Below are positions 1 through 9,435 of a DNA stretch of 64,000 nucleotides, piece by piece (position 1 is the stretch's first letter; every line of letters starts with the position of its first letter). The position numbers were made by a program, and so were the translations under genes. Below the pieces are notes generated by a model. It worked only from the letters and a program-made list of their open reading frames with translations, was not told the DNA's origin and made no database searches. Origin of the DNA: an uncultured SAR86 cluster bacterium (GTDB lineage: Bacteria > Pseudomonadota > Gammaproteobacteria > Magnimaribacterales > Magnimaribacteraceae); NCBI GenBank assembly GCA_938075195.1, contig CALJGK010000010.1:1-64000 (forward strand), read 5' to 3'.

Positions 1-21
1 AATTGTTAAAATAATAAAAAA

Positions 22-98
22 GCCCCGTTAGCTCAGTCGGATAGAGCGCTGGATTCCTAATCCAGAGGCCATAGGTTCAAATCCTGTACGGGGCACCA
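22..98 (+). tRNA. tRNA-Arg (anticodon CCT), CCA encoded
   Basis: GCCCCGT/ACGGGGC acceptor stem, CTGGA-TTCCTAA-TCCAG anticodon arm, GGTTCAAATCC T-arm, encoded ACCA end. Confidence 0.95.
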
Positions 99-104
99 GA
101 TATT

Positions 105-1652
105 ATGAATTGGAAAAAAGAAACAACAGAACTAAAGAAAAGAAGAAAACTTGCAAAATCACAGGGCGGTAAAGAAGCTATTAAACTACAACATGCCAAG
201 GGCAGACTTACCCTAAGAGAAAGAATAAATCTTCTTCTAGATGAAAACTCTTTTGAAGAACAAGGTGAGATCGCTGGAGGATCAGAAGTTAATGAAGAAG
301 GAAAACTAGAATCATTAACTCCAGCAAATTTTATTCTTGGTTTTGGAAAAATTAATAACAAAAGAGTGGTGGTAGGAGGAGAAGACTTTACAGTAAAAGG
401 AGGTTCTCCTAACCCTGCAGGACTTCGAAAAAGTGTTTACACGGAAGAACTTGCTCTGAAATATAAGATGCCACTTATCAGATTACATGAAGGTGGTGGC
501 GGTTCTGTGGCGGGACCTGGAAAAAAATCTGGGGGATATGGAGGAGATCCTGTATTTTCAAGATCAAGATTTAAATCTATTGCAGATACTTTGAGAGAAA
601 TTCCAGTAGCCTCAGCGGCGCTTGGTCCTGTTGCAGGGATGCCTGCAGCAAGATTTGTTGCCTCGCACTTTAGAGTCATGACAAAAGAGACGGCTCAAAT
701 CCTGGTAGCTGGTCCGGCTGTAGTAGAAAGGGCTTTTGGCAAACAAATGACCAAAGAAGAATTGGGGGGTTCAGAAGTACATAAACTAAATGGCGTTACT
801 GATAATGTTGCTTCATCAGAAGAAGATGCTTTTTTACAAATAAAAACTTTTCTTTCTTTTTTTCCTCAGAACAAATATGAATTACCCGAAAGAATTGAAA
901 CTCCCGATCCTTTTGACAGACAAGAAGAATCTTTAATTTCAATAATTCCTAAAGATAGAAAGAAATCTTATGAAATGAGAGATGTCGTTAATTTAATCTT
1001 TGATAAAGATTCCTTCTTTGAAATGACTAAATTCTTTGGTCGAGGAATTATCACCGGTTTTGCTAGAATCAATGGCTACTCAGTAGCAATTTTTGCCAAT
1101 GACTCTAACTTTTATGCAGGCTCAATGTCTGCTGAGGGAGCCCAAAAAACAAGTCGCTTTATTAGATTATGTGACACTTTTAATATACCTATAGTCAGTC
1201 TGGTTGATGAACCCGGTTTTTTAATTGGCCCTGATGCTGAGAAAGCTGGAACAATACTGCATGGCACCGAAGCGGTTCTTGCCACTACAGAATCTACTGT
1301 TCCTTGGACAACAGTCATGATTAGAAAATCTTTTGGAGTTGCTGCTGCTGCTCATTATGGACCCGATGGATATGTCTTAGCTTGGCCTTCAGCTGAGTCT
1401 GGACCATTACCTCTAGAAGGTGGTGTTGCAGTAGCATTTAAGAAGGAAATTGCACAAGCGGCTAATCCGGAAGCAAAAAGAAAAGAACTTGAAGAAAATA
1501 TGGCTAAAAACCAAAATCCTTTTCCACGTGCTGAAGCCTTTTCAGTACATGAGATTATCGATCCGAGAGAAACGCGAAGGTATATTTCTTTATGGGCAGA
1601 TCGAATACAAGGCCAATTAAAAGCCAGTTTAGTAAAAGATAAACTTATCTAA
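105..1652 (+). CDS. acyl-CoA carboxylase carboxyltransferase (beta) subunit, propionyl/acetyl/methylcrotonyl-CoA carboxylase type
   Basis: 515 aa ORF; KGRLTLRERINLLLD N-terminus and carboxyltransferase motifs (RLHEGGGGSVAG, NDSNFYAGSMSAEGAQKTSRFI, LVDEPGFLIG). Confidence 0.88.
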   Translation: MNWKKETTELKKRRKLAKSQGGKEAIKLQHAKGRLTLRERINLLLDENSFEEQGEIAGGSEVNEEGKLESLTPANFILGFGKINNKRVVVGGEDFTVKGGSPNPAGLRKSVYTEELALKYKMPLIRLHEGGGGSVAGPGKKSGGYGGDPVFSRSRFKSIADTLREIPVASAALGPVAGMPAARFVASHFRVMTKETAQILVAGPAVVERAFGKQMTKEELGGSEVHKLNGVTDNVASSEEDAFLQIKTFLSFFPQNKYELPERIETPDPFDRQEESLISIIPKDRKKSYEMRDVVNLIFDKDSFFEMTKFFGRGIITGFARINGYSVAIFANDSNFYAGSMSAEGAQKTSRFIRLCDTFNIPIVSLVDEPGFLIGPDAEKAGTILHGTEAVLATTESTVPWTTVMIRKSFGVAAAAHYGPDGYVLAWPSAESGPLPLEGGVAVAFKKEIAQAANPEAKRKELEENMAKNQNPFPRAEAFSVHEIIDPRETRRYISLWADRIQGQLKASLVKDKLI

Positions 1653-1714
1653 ATTTAGCTTAACTTTGCTAGATCCTAAGATATACTTACCAATCAAATA
1701 TACGGAGAGTAAAG

Positions 1715-3145
1715 ATGAAAACTTATGAACAATTTTATATAAACGGAGAATGGGTTAATCCTGCAGAAGGAAGTACCATGTTAGATGTATTGAACCCAGC
1801 GACTGAAGAAGTCATTGGAAAAATAGCCATGGGAACTGCTACTGATGTTGATAATGCCGTCAAAGCAGCTTCAAAAGCATTTAATACCTTCAGTCAAACT
1901 ACTGTAGAAGAAAGACTAGCCTTATTGGGAAAAATTGTAGAAGTCTATCAAACTAGATATGACGAAATTGCAGAAACTATTTCAATGGAAATGGGAGCTC
2001 CTTTATCACTATCCAAAGCTGCACAAGCTGCGACTGGTTTAGGTCACTTTGCACAAGCAATAGAAATACTTCAAGGCTTTGAGTGGGAAGAAACAAGAGG
2101 AAAAACCGTTTTGAGAAGAGAGCCTATTGGTGTGGTGGGAATGATTACTCCATGGAACTGGCCTATAAATCAAATTTCTTGCAAGGTTGCCCCTGCATTA
2201 GCAGCAGGATGCACAATGATCCTCAAGCCAACGGAAATGGCTCCTCTAAATGCAATTATATTTGCTGAAGTTCTTCATGAAGCTGGTGTGCCTGCAGGCG
2301 TATTTAATCTAGTTAATGGAGATGGACCGTCAGTAGGTGAAGCTATGTCTTGCCACCCAGGAATCGATATGATGTCCTTTACAGGTTCAACAAGAGCAGG
2401 GATTGCTGTTGCTAAAGGCGCGGCTGATACAGTCAAACGTGTTGCACAAGAACTAGGTGGAAAATCTGCAAATATCATTCTTGATGACGCTGATTTTGAA
2501 TCAGCTATTACTGGGGGTGCTAGACACTGTTTCAATAATAGTGGGCAGTCTTGTAATGCTCCTACCAGAATGTTGGTGCCTGAATCTAGACATGATGAAG
2601 CGAAAGAGATTGCTAGAAAAGCCGCTGAAGCGACTAAAGTTGGAGACCCATTTGCAGAAGATACTGGAATAGGTCCGGTAGTTAGCGAAGTGCAGTTCGA
2701 TAAAATTCAAGGTCTTATTGATAAAGGTATTGAAGAAGGTGCAGAACTTGTTTCTGGAGGTCCAGGTAAACCTGAAGGCTTAAATGCGGGTTACTTTGTT
2801 AGGCCAACAGTATTCGCCAACGTCAATAATGACATGACGATAGCGAGAGAAGAAATCTTTGGTCCTGTGCTTTCAATTCTTCCATATAAGGATGAAGAAG
2901 AAGCAATAGAGATCGCAAATGATACTGAATATGGTCTTTATGGCTATGTATCTTCAGGTGATCTTGAGCATGCTAAGCAGGTAGCTAACAGGATAAGAGC
3001 AGGGAGTATCGCTATTAATAATGCTGGTGCTGACTTTACAACTCCTTTTGGGGGATACAAACAATCCGGGAATGGAAAGGAATGGGGTCTATTCGGGTTT
3101 GAAGAATTCCTTGAAGTAAAAGCGGTTGTAGGATTCACAAGCTAA
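1715..3145 (+). CDS. aldehyde dehydrogenase family protein
   Basis: 476 aa; ITPWNWPI, FTGSTRAG, QELGGKSANIILDDAD, NNSGQSCNAPTR catalytic Cys, REEIFGPVL motifs. Confidence 0.95.
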   Translation: MKTYEQFYINGEWVNPAEGSTMLDVLNPATEEVIGKIAMGTATDVDNAVKAASKAFNTFSQTTVEERLALLGKIVEVYQTRYDEIAETISMEMGAPLSLSKAAQAATGLGHFAQAIEILQGFEWEETRGKTVLRREPIGVVGMITPWNWPINQISCKVAPALAAGCTMILKPTEMAPLNAIIFAEVLHEAGVPAGVFNLVNGDGPSVGEAMSCHPGIDMMSFTGSTRAGIAVAKGAADTVKRVAQELGGKSANIILDDADFESAITGGARHCFNNSGQSCNAPTRMLVPESRHDEAKEIARKAAEATKVGDPFAEDTGIGPVVSEVQFDKIQGLIDKGIEEGAELVSGGPGKPEGLNAGYFVRPTVFANVNNDMTIAREEIFGPVLSILPYKDEEEAIEIANDTEYGLYGYVSSGDLEHAKQVANRIRAGSIAINNAGADFTTPFGGYKQSGNGKEWGLFGFEEFLEVKAVVGFTS

Positions 3146-3156
3146 GTTGCTTTATT

Positions 3157-3185
3157 AAAAAAGGCCGCTTTAGCGGCCTTTTTTA
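3157..3185. terminator. bidirectional Rho-independent terminator
   Basis: AAAAAAGGCCGC-TTTA-GCGGCCTTTTTT hairpin between convergent CDS ends. Confidence 0.85.
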
Positions 3186-4139
3186 TACCTGATTAATTAA
3201 TTTTTCACCCTTAAGGAACCTTTTGTAATTGTCTATAAAAAGCTCTATTGCACGCAATGGTGCTCTTGGTCCCCAAGCAGAATCATGAGGCGTGATGTAA
3301 CAATTTTCTAAAGTCCAGAGTGGAGATGTTGCATTGAGCGGTTCCGGATCTGTAGTATCTAAAGCTGCACAGAAAATTTCTTGTTCTTTAAGGGCTTGTG
3401 CAAGACTTTTTTCATCAACTGATTCTCCTCGCCCCACATTAATAAACATTGCAGAAGGCTTCATAGCTTTAAATTGTGCATCTGAAAAAACTTTATGGGT
3501 ATCAGGAGTAGAAGGAAGGCAGTTAACTACAAAATCGCATTTTGTAAGCATTTCATTTAATTCGCTGGGCTTGAATAATCTATCTAGATTGTCCGAGAGA
3601 ACAGGAGTTCTTTTCGTAGCATAAACATTCATTCGAAATGACTTAGCTAAGCGTGCAACTTCTTGACCAATCCCACCAAATCCGGTGATTCCTATAGAGA
3701 GATCAGTTAACTCTCCAACAGACATCATTTGCTTCCATTCCTTTTGGTTTTGCATTTTTATATGGGCATCTATTGATTTTACTGACCTTAAGATTTGAGC
3801 AAACACATAGGTGGCTATTGGTATGGCGTGAATTCCCCCTCCATGAGAAAAATTCTTTGAATGACTAATCAATGCTTCTGCCTGAGTGGTTTCAATACCA
3901 GCCCAAGATCCCTGAACATATGAGCATCCATCAATTAACGATAGGTACTTACTAAAGAAAACTTCAGATTTTAATGCCTTGAACATTAGTTCATAAGACA
4001 CTAAAGCAATATCTGGTTTCCCTTCTCCGTGAACAACATTAGACTCGGAGTCTATTAGAATAAACTCATCGTTTATGAAACTATCTGTTAAAAGTTCTTC
4101 AAAAGCTTTAAAGGTAAATTCACTTACGCAGATTTTCAT
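3183..4139 (-). CDS. D-isomer-specific 2-hydroxyacid dehydrogenase
   Basis: 318 aa; GITGFGGIGQEVARLA Rossmann motif, NVGRGESVDEKSLAQAL, ITPHDSAWGPRAP. Confidence 0.85.
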   Translation of the reverse strand: MKICVSEFTFKAFEELLTDSFINDEFILIDSESNVVHGEGKPDIALVSYELMFKALKSEVFFSKYLSLIDGCSYVQGSWAGIETTQAEALISHSKNFSHGGGIHAIPIATYVFAQILRSVKSIDAHIKMQNQKEWKQMMSVGELTDLSIGITGFGGIGQEVARLAKSFRMNVYATKRTPVLSDNLDRLFKPSELNEMLTKCDFVVNCLPSTPDTHKVFSDAQFKAMKPSAMFINVGRGESVDEKSLAQALKEQEIFCAALDTTDPEPLNATSPLWTLENCYITPHDSAWGPRAPLRAIELFIDNYKRFLKGEKLINQV

Positions 4140-4142
4140 TGA

Positions 4143-4535
4143 TTACTTTAAGTCGCCCTCTTCTCTCATTTTCTTCCTAATCTTAGTTGCGCTGATGTCT
4201 GTAACAGATTCTTCAAAGGTCTCCTCTTCAAAAACATAACCAACCCCTCTGCCATAGGTAATATTTACTATGTTAGGCACCATCATAATCTCATAGTGAA
4301 CCCCCCTTTCGAAGCCATCTTTAGCAAGACCTTCGGAAATATTCTTACACACCTCATCCCAATCAAAAGGATTATCATTCTGACCTTCGCCTCCTGAAGC
4401 ACCATGTACATCTCTTACTTGAATAATCACTTGACCGGTCTTATTGAGAGATCTTTTAAATAACTCTTGATGACCATCATGCCAAGGTTGCCATCTACCA
4501 AGCATCTGAACTGTAGGTTTCTTCCAATCAAACAT
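4143..4535 (-). CDS. HxGH-type nucleotidyltransferase (cytidylyltransferase/adenylyltransferase-like)
   Basis: 130 aa; GRWQPWHDGHQELF active-site motif and C-terminal ISATKIRKKM. Confidence 0.75.
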   Translation of the reverse strand: MFDWKKPTVQMLGRWQPWHDGHQELFKRSLNKTGQVIIQVRDVHGASGGEGQNDNPFDWDEVCKNISEGLAKDGFERGVHYEIMMVPNIVNITYGRGVGYVFEEETFEESVTDISATKIRKKMREEGDLK

Positions 4536-4938
4536 CTTTATTAATCCTCTCTGCTATATCTATGTGGTTGTGATCATTCCATTCTTTGATATGAAAATCC
4601 ACTTGTTGTGGAGGTTCAAAGAGTGCATTTGTGTCTTCGAATCTTCCCTTTTCAATCGTATCGAGCCAAATGGTAATATCAGCTTCGAATATGTTCCTAG
4701 TCTCCTTTGTGGGGCACACAAAATCACAAATAACTATTCTATTATGAGCAGATTCGAAGTCAGCAACTGACTTCATTCTTAAGCTCTGTCTTAATCTCCC
4801 CTCTTCGCTGAAGTCCCAATCACCAGCCATTGTTCTTACTTTATCTGCGTTATACCAAGCAGATTCTAATAAAGGTTGCAGTCTTTCTGACAAATAAGTC
4901 TTACCACTGCCCGGTAGTCCCATCACGAGTATTTTCAT
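4528..4938 (-). CDS. APS-kinase-like P-loop kinase
   Basis: 136 aa; GLPGSGKTYLS Walker A, NADKVR, DWDFSEEGRLRQSLRM, CDFVCPTKETR resemble adenylylsulfate kinase. Confidence 0.75.
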   Translation of the reverse strand: MKILVMGLPGSGKTYLSERLQPLLESAWYNADKVRTMAGDWDFSEEGRLRQSLRMKSVADFESAHNRIVICDFVCPTKETRNIFEADITIWLDTIEKGRFEDTNALFEPPQQVDFHIKEWNDHNHIDIAERINKDV

Positions 4939-4952
4939 ATATCAATATTTGT

Positions 4953-6047
4953 TTAAAGGAAATTTAACTTATTATGTACTTCTTTCTTATCAAGTCCATA
5001 ATCTTGTAATGAATAGCTGTGTTTAATTTTAGCTTCTTGCTTCCCGGTCTCAACATAATTCATCATCTGATTTAGAGTTAACTCATTCAATGGTAATGAA
5101 AATTTACTATATATATCTTTTATTAAGTTAATTGGATCTTCTAACAAATCATCGTATTCAACTTGGAGATATTTTTCAGCAGGTATCTTCGATATCTGTG
5201 ATTCGTTTTTATCATTAGATTTTGCCCAAAAGTCTAAAGTTTTCCTTCCAAGGTCATTGGGACTTAATTTTTTTGAAAATCCTCTTCTTACCTGAGAAGT
5301 CAGACTACAAATTGATGGTAGAGTCTCTGATGGATCTCTACTTAAATGAATGAAGCATGCATCAGGATAACGATCTAATATTTCCTCTAGGTTACCCAAA
5401 TGAGACGGATCTTTAAGCAGCCACCTTTTGGGTTTGTGTGTTTTTTCAAGAATCTTAAGAAACTTATAATGCCAGTCGTAACTGATACCAGTATCTGCAT
5501 TAATTAAATATTCAAGATAAGATGGAGTATTTGCCATATAAAAATAAAAGATGCTTTGTAAGGCAAAGACTTTTATAAGCAAGCACTCTTCTGGACTCTC
5601 CGATTTGATTGCATGAATGTGATCTAGTTGTGGAATAAATTTTTCTTTAATGAACAAAATAGAATCAGATCGCAATATCCTGGATTTCTCGGAAAATGAT
5701 TTTGGGGTAACTAATGGAAGAGGCTTCATCATTTCCCAAAAAAGCGGACTTCTATTATCGGGATCTTTGCTAAGTAAATTAAATAAAAAAGTAGTTCCAG
5801 ATCTCGGCAGTCCAATCACTATAATGGGTTGAGATACTTTTTCTGAATTTACATCGTTATAGGCTTGAGATATCAAGGACCGATTCCTTAGATGTTCTTT
5901 AATTTGATACTCAACTGCAAGGTTTCCTAAGAAAGTTAGATCTGCCTCTTTATTGATTGACCTTATCAGAATATCAAGAGGTTCCTGATAATCAGTGTCA
6001 GATTGGTCAAGCCCTACCCGATCAATGATCTTCGAAAGATTAAGCAT
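4953..6047 (-). CDS. sulfotransferase family protein
   Basis: 364 aa; PAPS 5'-phosphosulfate loop IVIGLPRSGTTFLFNLLS, WLLKDPSHLGNLEEIL, FIHLSRDPSETLPSICSL. Confidence 0.88.
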   Translation of the reverse strand: MLNLSKIIDRVGLDQSDTDYQEPLDILIRSINKEADLTFLGNLAVEYQIKEHLRNRSLISQAYNDVNSEKVSQPIIVIGLPRSGTTFLFNLLSKDPDNRSPLFWEMMKPLPLVTPKSFSEKSRILRSDSILFIKEKFIPQLDHIHAIKSESPEECLLIKVFALQSIFYFYMANTPSYLEYLINADTGISYDWHYKFLKILEKTHKPKRWLLKDPSHLGNLEEILDRYPDACFIHLSRDPSETLPSICSLTSQVRRGFSKKLSPNDLGRKTLDFWAKSNDKNESQISKIPAEKYLQVEYDDLLEDPINLIKDIYSKFSLPLNELTLNQMMNYVETGKQEAKIKHSYSLQDYGLDKKEVHNKLNFL

Positions 6048-6063
6048 CTAGTTAGATGGAAGA

Positions 6064-6630
6064 CTATTCTCTATAAATGCCACGACCAGCTGGCATGGTT
6101 TTTTCCATATCAGCATAGTTACCAGTAAAGGCCATATGCTCTCCCTCAATATCCTCAATTTTTGAAGCGGTACCATTTACCAAAAGAGGATCAAATTGCG
6201 TTTTTGAAGTGAAACTTTGAAGGTACTTATAAGATTCCCTTACATTCATGGCTCCTTTTGCAGAGGTAACTTTAATACCCTTAATTTTCCCTTTTGAATT
6301 GATTGAATAAGTGAATTTTATTCTCGTTTTACCCGCCTTTACATTGTCAGGCTTTTCAAAAAATTTTGAAACATAACTAGGGGTGCAAAATAACAACTTA
6401 CAAACAGCTTCATCACCTTTCTTTTCCTCAGGCCAAGCTTTAAGTTTGCAAGAATCATCATTACAAGCCAAACATGTATCAGTAGTTTGTTGTCTAAATT
6501 GACTTAACTGGCTTGCAGTATCTTTGTTGAGTTCTTGATTTATTAAACATATAGGTGCGCTGTATAAGCTCAATCCAAAGAATGTTAAAAATAATAGCGA
6601 TAAACATTTTTTCATAAAAAATCTCCCCAA
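6064..6630 (-). CDS. secreted protein with TonB C-terminal-like domain
   Basis: 188 aa; signal peptide (MKKCLSLLFLTFFGLSLYSAP; true start probably at about 6615) and IKFTYSINSKGKIKGIKVTSAKG...FDPLLVNG pattern. Confidence 0.55.
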   Translation of the reverse strand: MGRFFMKKCLSLLFLTFFGLSLYSAPICLINQELNKDTASQLSQFRQQTTDTCLACNDDSCKLKAWPEEKKGDEAVCKLLFCTPSYVSKFFEKPDNVKAGKTRIKFTYSINSKGKIKGIKVTSAKGAMNVRESYKYLQSFTSKTQFDPLLVNGTASKIEDIEGEHMAFTGNYADMEKTMPAGRGIYRE

Positions 6631-6702
6631 TTTGTAAATAAGAATACCATCACTCTTTCTTTACAGTCTATGCTTTTGATAAGTGTAAAAAAACTAAAGA
6701 AT

Positions 6703-7770
6703 CTATTTAAGGGCCTCAAAAACAAGATTATTAGTAGTTGAATCTGATATTCGAACCTTTTCAAATCCTGACTGATTTAAAACTTCAGTAAGTCTTTTAG
6801 GGCCAGCCTGAGCGCCCAAACACAATGCAACCTCTTGAGCTCTTGAAGTCGGCACACATACTAACGTTGAAAAACCATACATCATTGCAGATGATGGATT
6901 TAAATTATCCTTGAGATCATCCTCTGCAAAAGGCTCCACCAGCATAAATCTACCTTCTTCATTTAATATGTTTTTAATACCTGAAGCAACTCCAACTGGA
7001 TCGCCCATATCATGCAGCGCATCGAATATACATGCCAAGTCAAAATCACCATCTGGGATTTCTTTGGAATCTGCAACTTTAAAAGTAATGTTGGTAAGTC
7101 CTTTCTCTGCTGCCCTTTCTTGCGCTTCTTTTATAGAAGGCTCATGAAAGTCATATCCATAAATATGAGAATTTGGATAAGTCTCTGCCATAAGGATAGT
7201 GGTAGAGCCTAGTCCACAACCTATGTCCGCTACTCTTCCTCCTGTTTTTAGTTTTTCTTCCGCTCCACTGATAGATGGTATCCACTCATCGACAAGGTGA
7301 CTGACGTAAGCCGGTCTGAAGAATCTGTCGGTTCCGCAAAAACAACAAGCATGATGCTCGCCCCAAGGCCTACCCCTTCCAGTCTTGAATACATCTAAAG
7401 CAACATCCTCTTTGGCTATTTGTCCTATAACCCCTTGGATTAACCCTTGAAGGCATTGAGGTTCTCCTTCGCGGCAGAAAACTATAGCCTGTTCAGGGCT
7501 TAAACTAAACTCTTCGGAACCTCCATCGTAAGTAATATATCCATGAGCTGCATTAGAAGAAAGCCACTCTTGAAGATACCTTTCGTCCATATCTGTAGCT
7601 TCGGCTAATGTCTTAGCTGAGCAAGATCCTAATTCTTCTATCTTTGCATACAATCCTGTTTGGTCTCCTAGATAGGACATCATTAGACCAACCGCACCTG
7701 ATATATGTGAAAACACATTACCAAAAAGATTCATTAATTTTTCGTGATTAACTTCCTGAGATTGACTCAT
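6703..7770 (-). CDS. SAM-dependent methyltransferase, class I with winged-helix N-terminal region
   Basis: 355 aa; VADIGCGLGSTTILMAETYP motif I, FDLACIFDALHDMGDP, GRFMLVEP. Confidence 0.88.
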   Translation of the reverse strand: MSQSQEVNHEKLMNLFGNVFSHISGAVGLMMSYLGDQTGLYAKIEELGSCSAKTLAEATDMDERYLQEWLSSNAAHGYITYDGGSEEFSLSPEQAIVFCREGEPQCLQGLIQGVIGQIAKEDVALDVFKTGRGRPWGEHHACCFCGTDRFFRPAYVSHLVDEWIPSISGAEEKLKTGGRVADIGCGLGSTTILMAETYPNSHIYGYDFHEPSIKEAQERAAEKGLTNITFKVADSKEIPDGDFDLACIFDALHDMGDPVGVASGIKNILNEEGRFMLVEPFAEDDLKDNLNPSSAMMYGFSTLVCVPTSRAQEVALCLGAQAGPKRLTEVLNQSGFEKVRISDSTTNNLVFEALK

Positions 7771-7813
7771 TTTATTTTCTCCATTTATGTTGTTGAATAT
7801 ATTTAATTAAATT

Positions 7814-8422
7814 TTACTCGCCACCAGAACTTCCTCCATCTCCTCCAGCTACTCCGGCATAACCTACGCTCCCTTCCGCCCCTCCTGATGTTGTTGAGAT
7901 GGATGAAATAAACATTTCTCCATCTCCAAGGGTTGAGGTTATTTTTTTTGGGTTAAGAAATTGGTTTAATTCCTCGCTTGAATCCATCTCTCCATTGTCT
8001 TTATCGATCAAGAGAATATCTTTATTAGAAATTGCTAAAAGCTGATTACCGGCAATTATTAATCTGTAAGTTTTAAACCAACCTGCAGGTTTAACAGAAA
8101 AAATAATTTCTCCAGTCTTCCAAGATACTTTATATATTTTTTTATCAGTAAAGCCGCAGTAGTAAAAATAATCGCCATCATTTAGAGGCGAAATACCGCT
8201 ATCAATATCTTTTGACCAGAGAGTCTTACCTTCTAAATCAAAGCAATCAATATTATGCGAACCCCATGCAGATGAAGACTGCACAAGAATGAAATCCTTA
8301 TAGTTAGAGATATTAGTGGGTTTATAATTTTTCGAAAGATTGGCAATCCATAAAGACTCTAGAGTGTTTATATCTATCTTTGCTATGAACCCTTTTTTTC
8401 CGAAAATAGCCGAATTAGTCAT
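7814..8422 (-). CDS. hypothetical protein, partial beta-propeller/PQQ-like repeat with Gly-rich tail
   Basis: 202 aa; repeated blade-like patterns (IDCFDLEGKTLWSKDI, IYKVSWKTGEIIFSV, LLIDKDNGEMD); C-terminus GGAEGSVGYAGVAGGDGGSSGGE. Confidence 0.5.
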   Translation of the reverse strand: MTNSAIFGKKGFIAKIDINTLESLWIANLSKNYKPTNISNYKDFILVQSSSAWGSHNIDCFDLEGKTLWSKDIDSGISPLNDGDYFYYCGFTDKKIYKVSWKTGEIIFSVKPAGWFKTYRLIIAGNQLLAISNKDILLIDKDNGEMDSSEELNQFLNPKKITSTLGDGEMFISSISTTSGGAEGSVGYAGVAGGDGGSSGGE

Positions 8423-8456
8423 GCAGACATATTAACTAGACAATCAAGTTTTTCAA

Positions 8457-9341
8457 TCAATCTTTACTATTGAGAAGACTCTGAGACTCTTCTTGTATGG
8501 TAAGTAAAGCCTCAGTCTTAATTAATTTCTTTTTAGCTTCAGATAGATTCCATTGATTAATAAAGTGAAGCGTTGATGAAGCAATAGAGATTAACCATAA
8601 AGAAAAACGAGAATTATCGATAATTGAGTGTTTTAAATAGGCTTCGCAAAGTTGATTCATCCCCTCCTTTCCATATTCATACCTCATCTCAAGGCTTGAT
8701 ACAGCCAGATCAGAGACAGGATCTCCTATTGCGGCATAATCCCAATCAATAACAGCTACTATTTGATCTTTAGCCCAAAGTATATTGCCGGGCCAAAAAT
8801 CACCATGAAGAAAAACCCTCTGGCCTTCAAAAGCAGTATTTTTTAAAGACGAAAGATAATTCCTTATCTCCATCCACTCGTCGCCTTTTGGAAGATATTT
8901 CAGAAGACCTTCCATAGGATCTATTTGGATAGGGAGATCAGGAAGTAGAGCAGGATTTATGGAGTGAATACTTCTAAGCTGATCCGCCATCTTAGTGATC
9001 AAATCTAAGTTATCTGTATTAGGAATATTAATATCGCCTTCAAGGAATGAAAGTAACATAAAAGGTTTATCTAAAATTTTGCAACTGGTATCTATAAATA
9101 ATGGCTCAGCAGATGGTATGTTTGTATTAGCCAATGCCTGAAGTAGATTAAATTCATTCTTGATATCATTCTTGGAAGGCGGACCTGCTTCATATCTGAG
9201 AACTAGTTTAATTTGAGTTTTATTTTGCTTAGCCTCAATAAAGAAAACCTCTGACGAAACACCTCCTGTTAAAGGTTCAAAATGAATTAGCTTTAGCCCT
9301 GGAACAAAAGAGTTCAGTACCTTTTGGAGCTTAGTTTTCAT
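8457..9341 (-). CDS. phosphotransferase family protein (APH/choline kinase fold)
   Basis: 294 aa; VFLHGDFWPGNILW and VAVIDWDYAAIGDPVSDLA Brenner-type motifs. Confidence 0.88.
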   Translation of the reverse strand: MKTKLQKVLNSFVPGLKLIHFEPLTGGVSSEVFFIEAKQNKTQIKLVLRYEAGPPSKNDIKNEFNLLQALANTNIPSAEPLFIDTSCKILDKPFMLLSFLEGDINIPNTDNLDLITKMADQLRSIHSINPALLPDLPIQIDPMEGLLKYLPKGDEWMEIRNYLSSLKNTAFEGQRVFLHGDFWPGNILWAKDQIVAVIDWDYAAIGDPVSDLAVSSLEMRYEYGKEGMNQLCEAYLKHSIIDNSRFSLWLISIASSTLHFINQWNLSEAKKKLIKTEALLTIQEESQSLLNSKD

Positions 9342-9435
9342 AGAGATGCAGCAGGTAATATAGCATTTAATTTACAATGCATTGACTTATCCCAACTAGT
9401 AAAGAAAAGATTAGTTTCAAATAATAAATATCTTC

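Noticed and set aside
2083-2268. 61-aa out-of-frame ORF inside the aldehyde dehydrogenase
   Set aside because: Overlaps the supported CDS in another frame; no motif.
3334-3624. 96-aa plus-strand ORF opposite the 2-hydroxyacid dehydrogenase
   Set aside because: No domain signal and antisense to a supported CDS.
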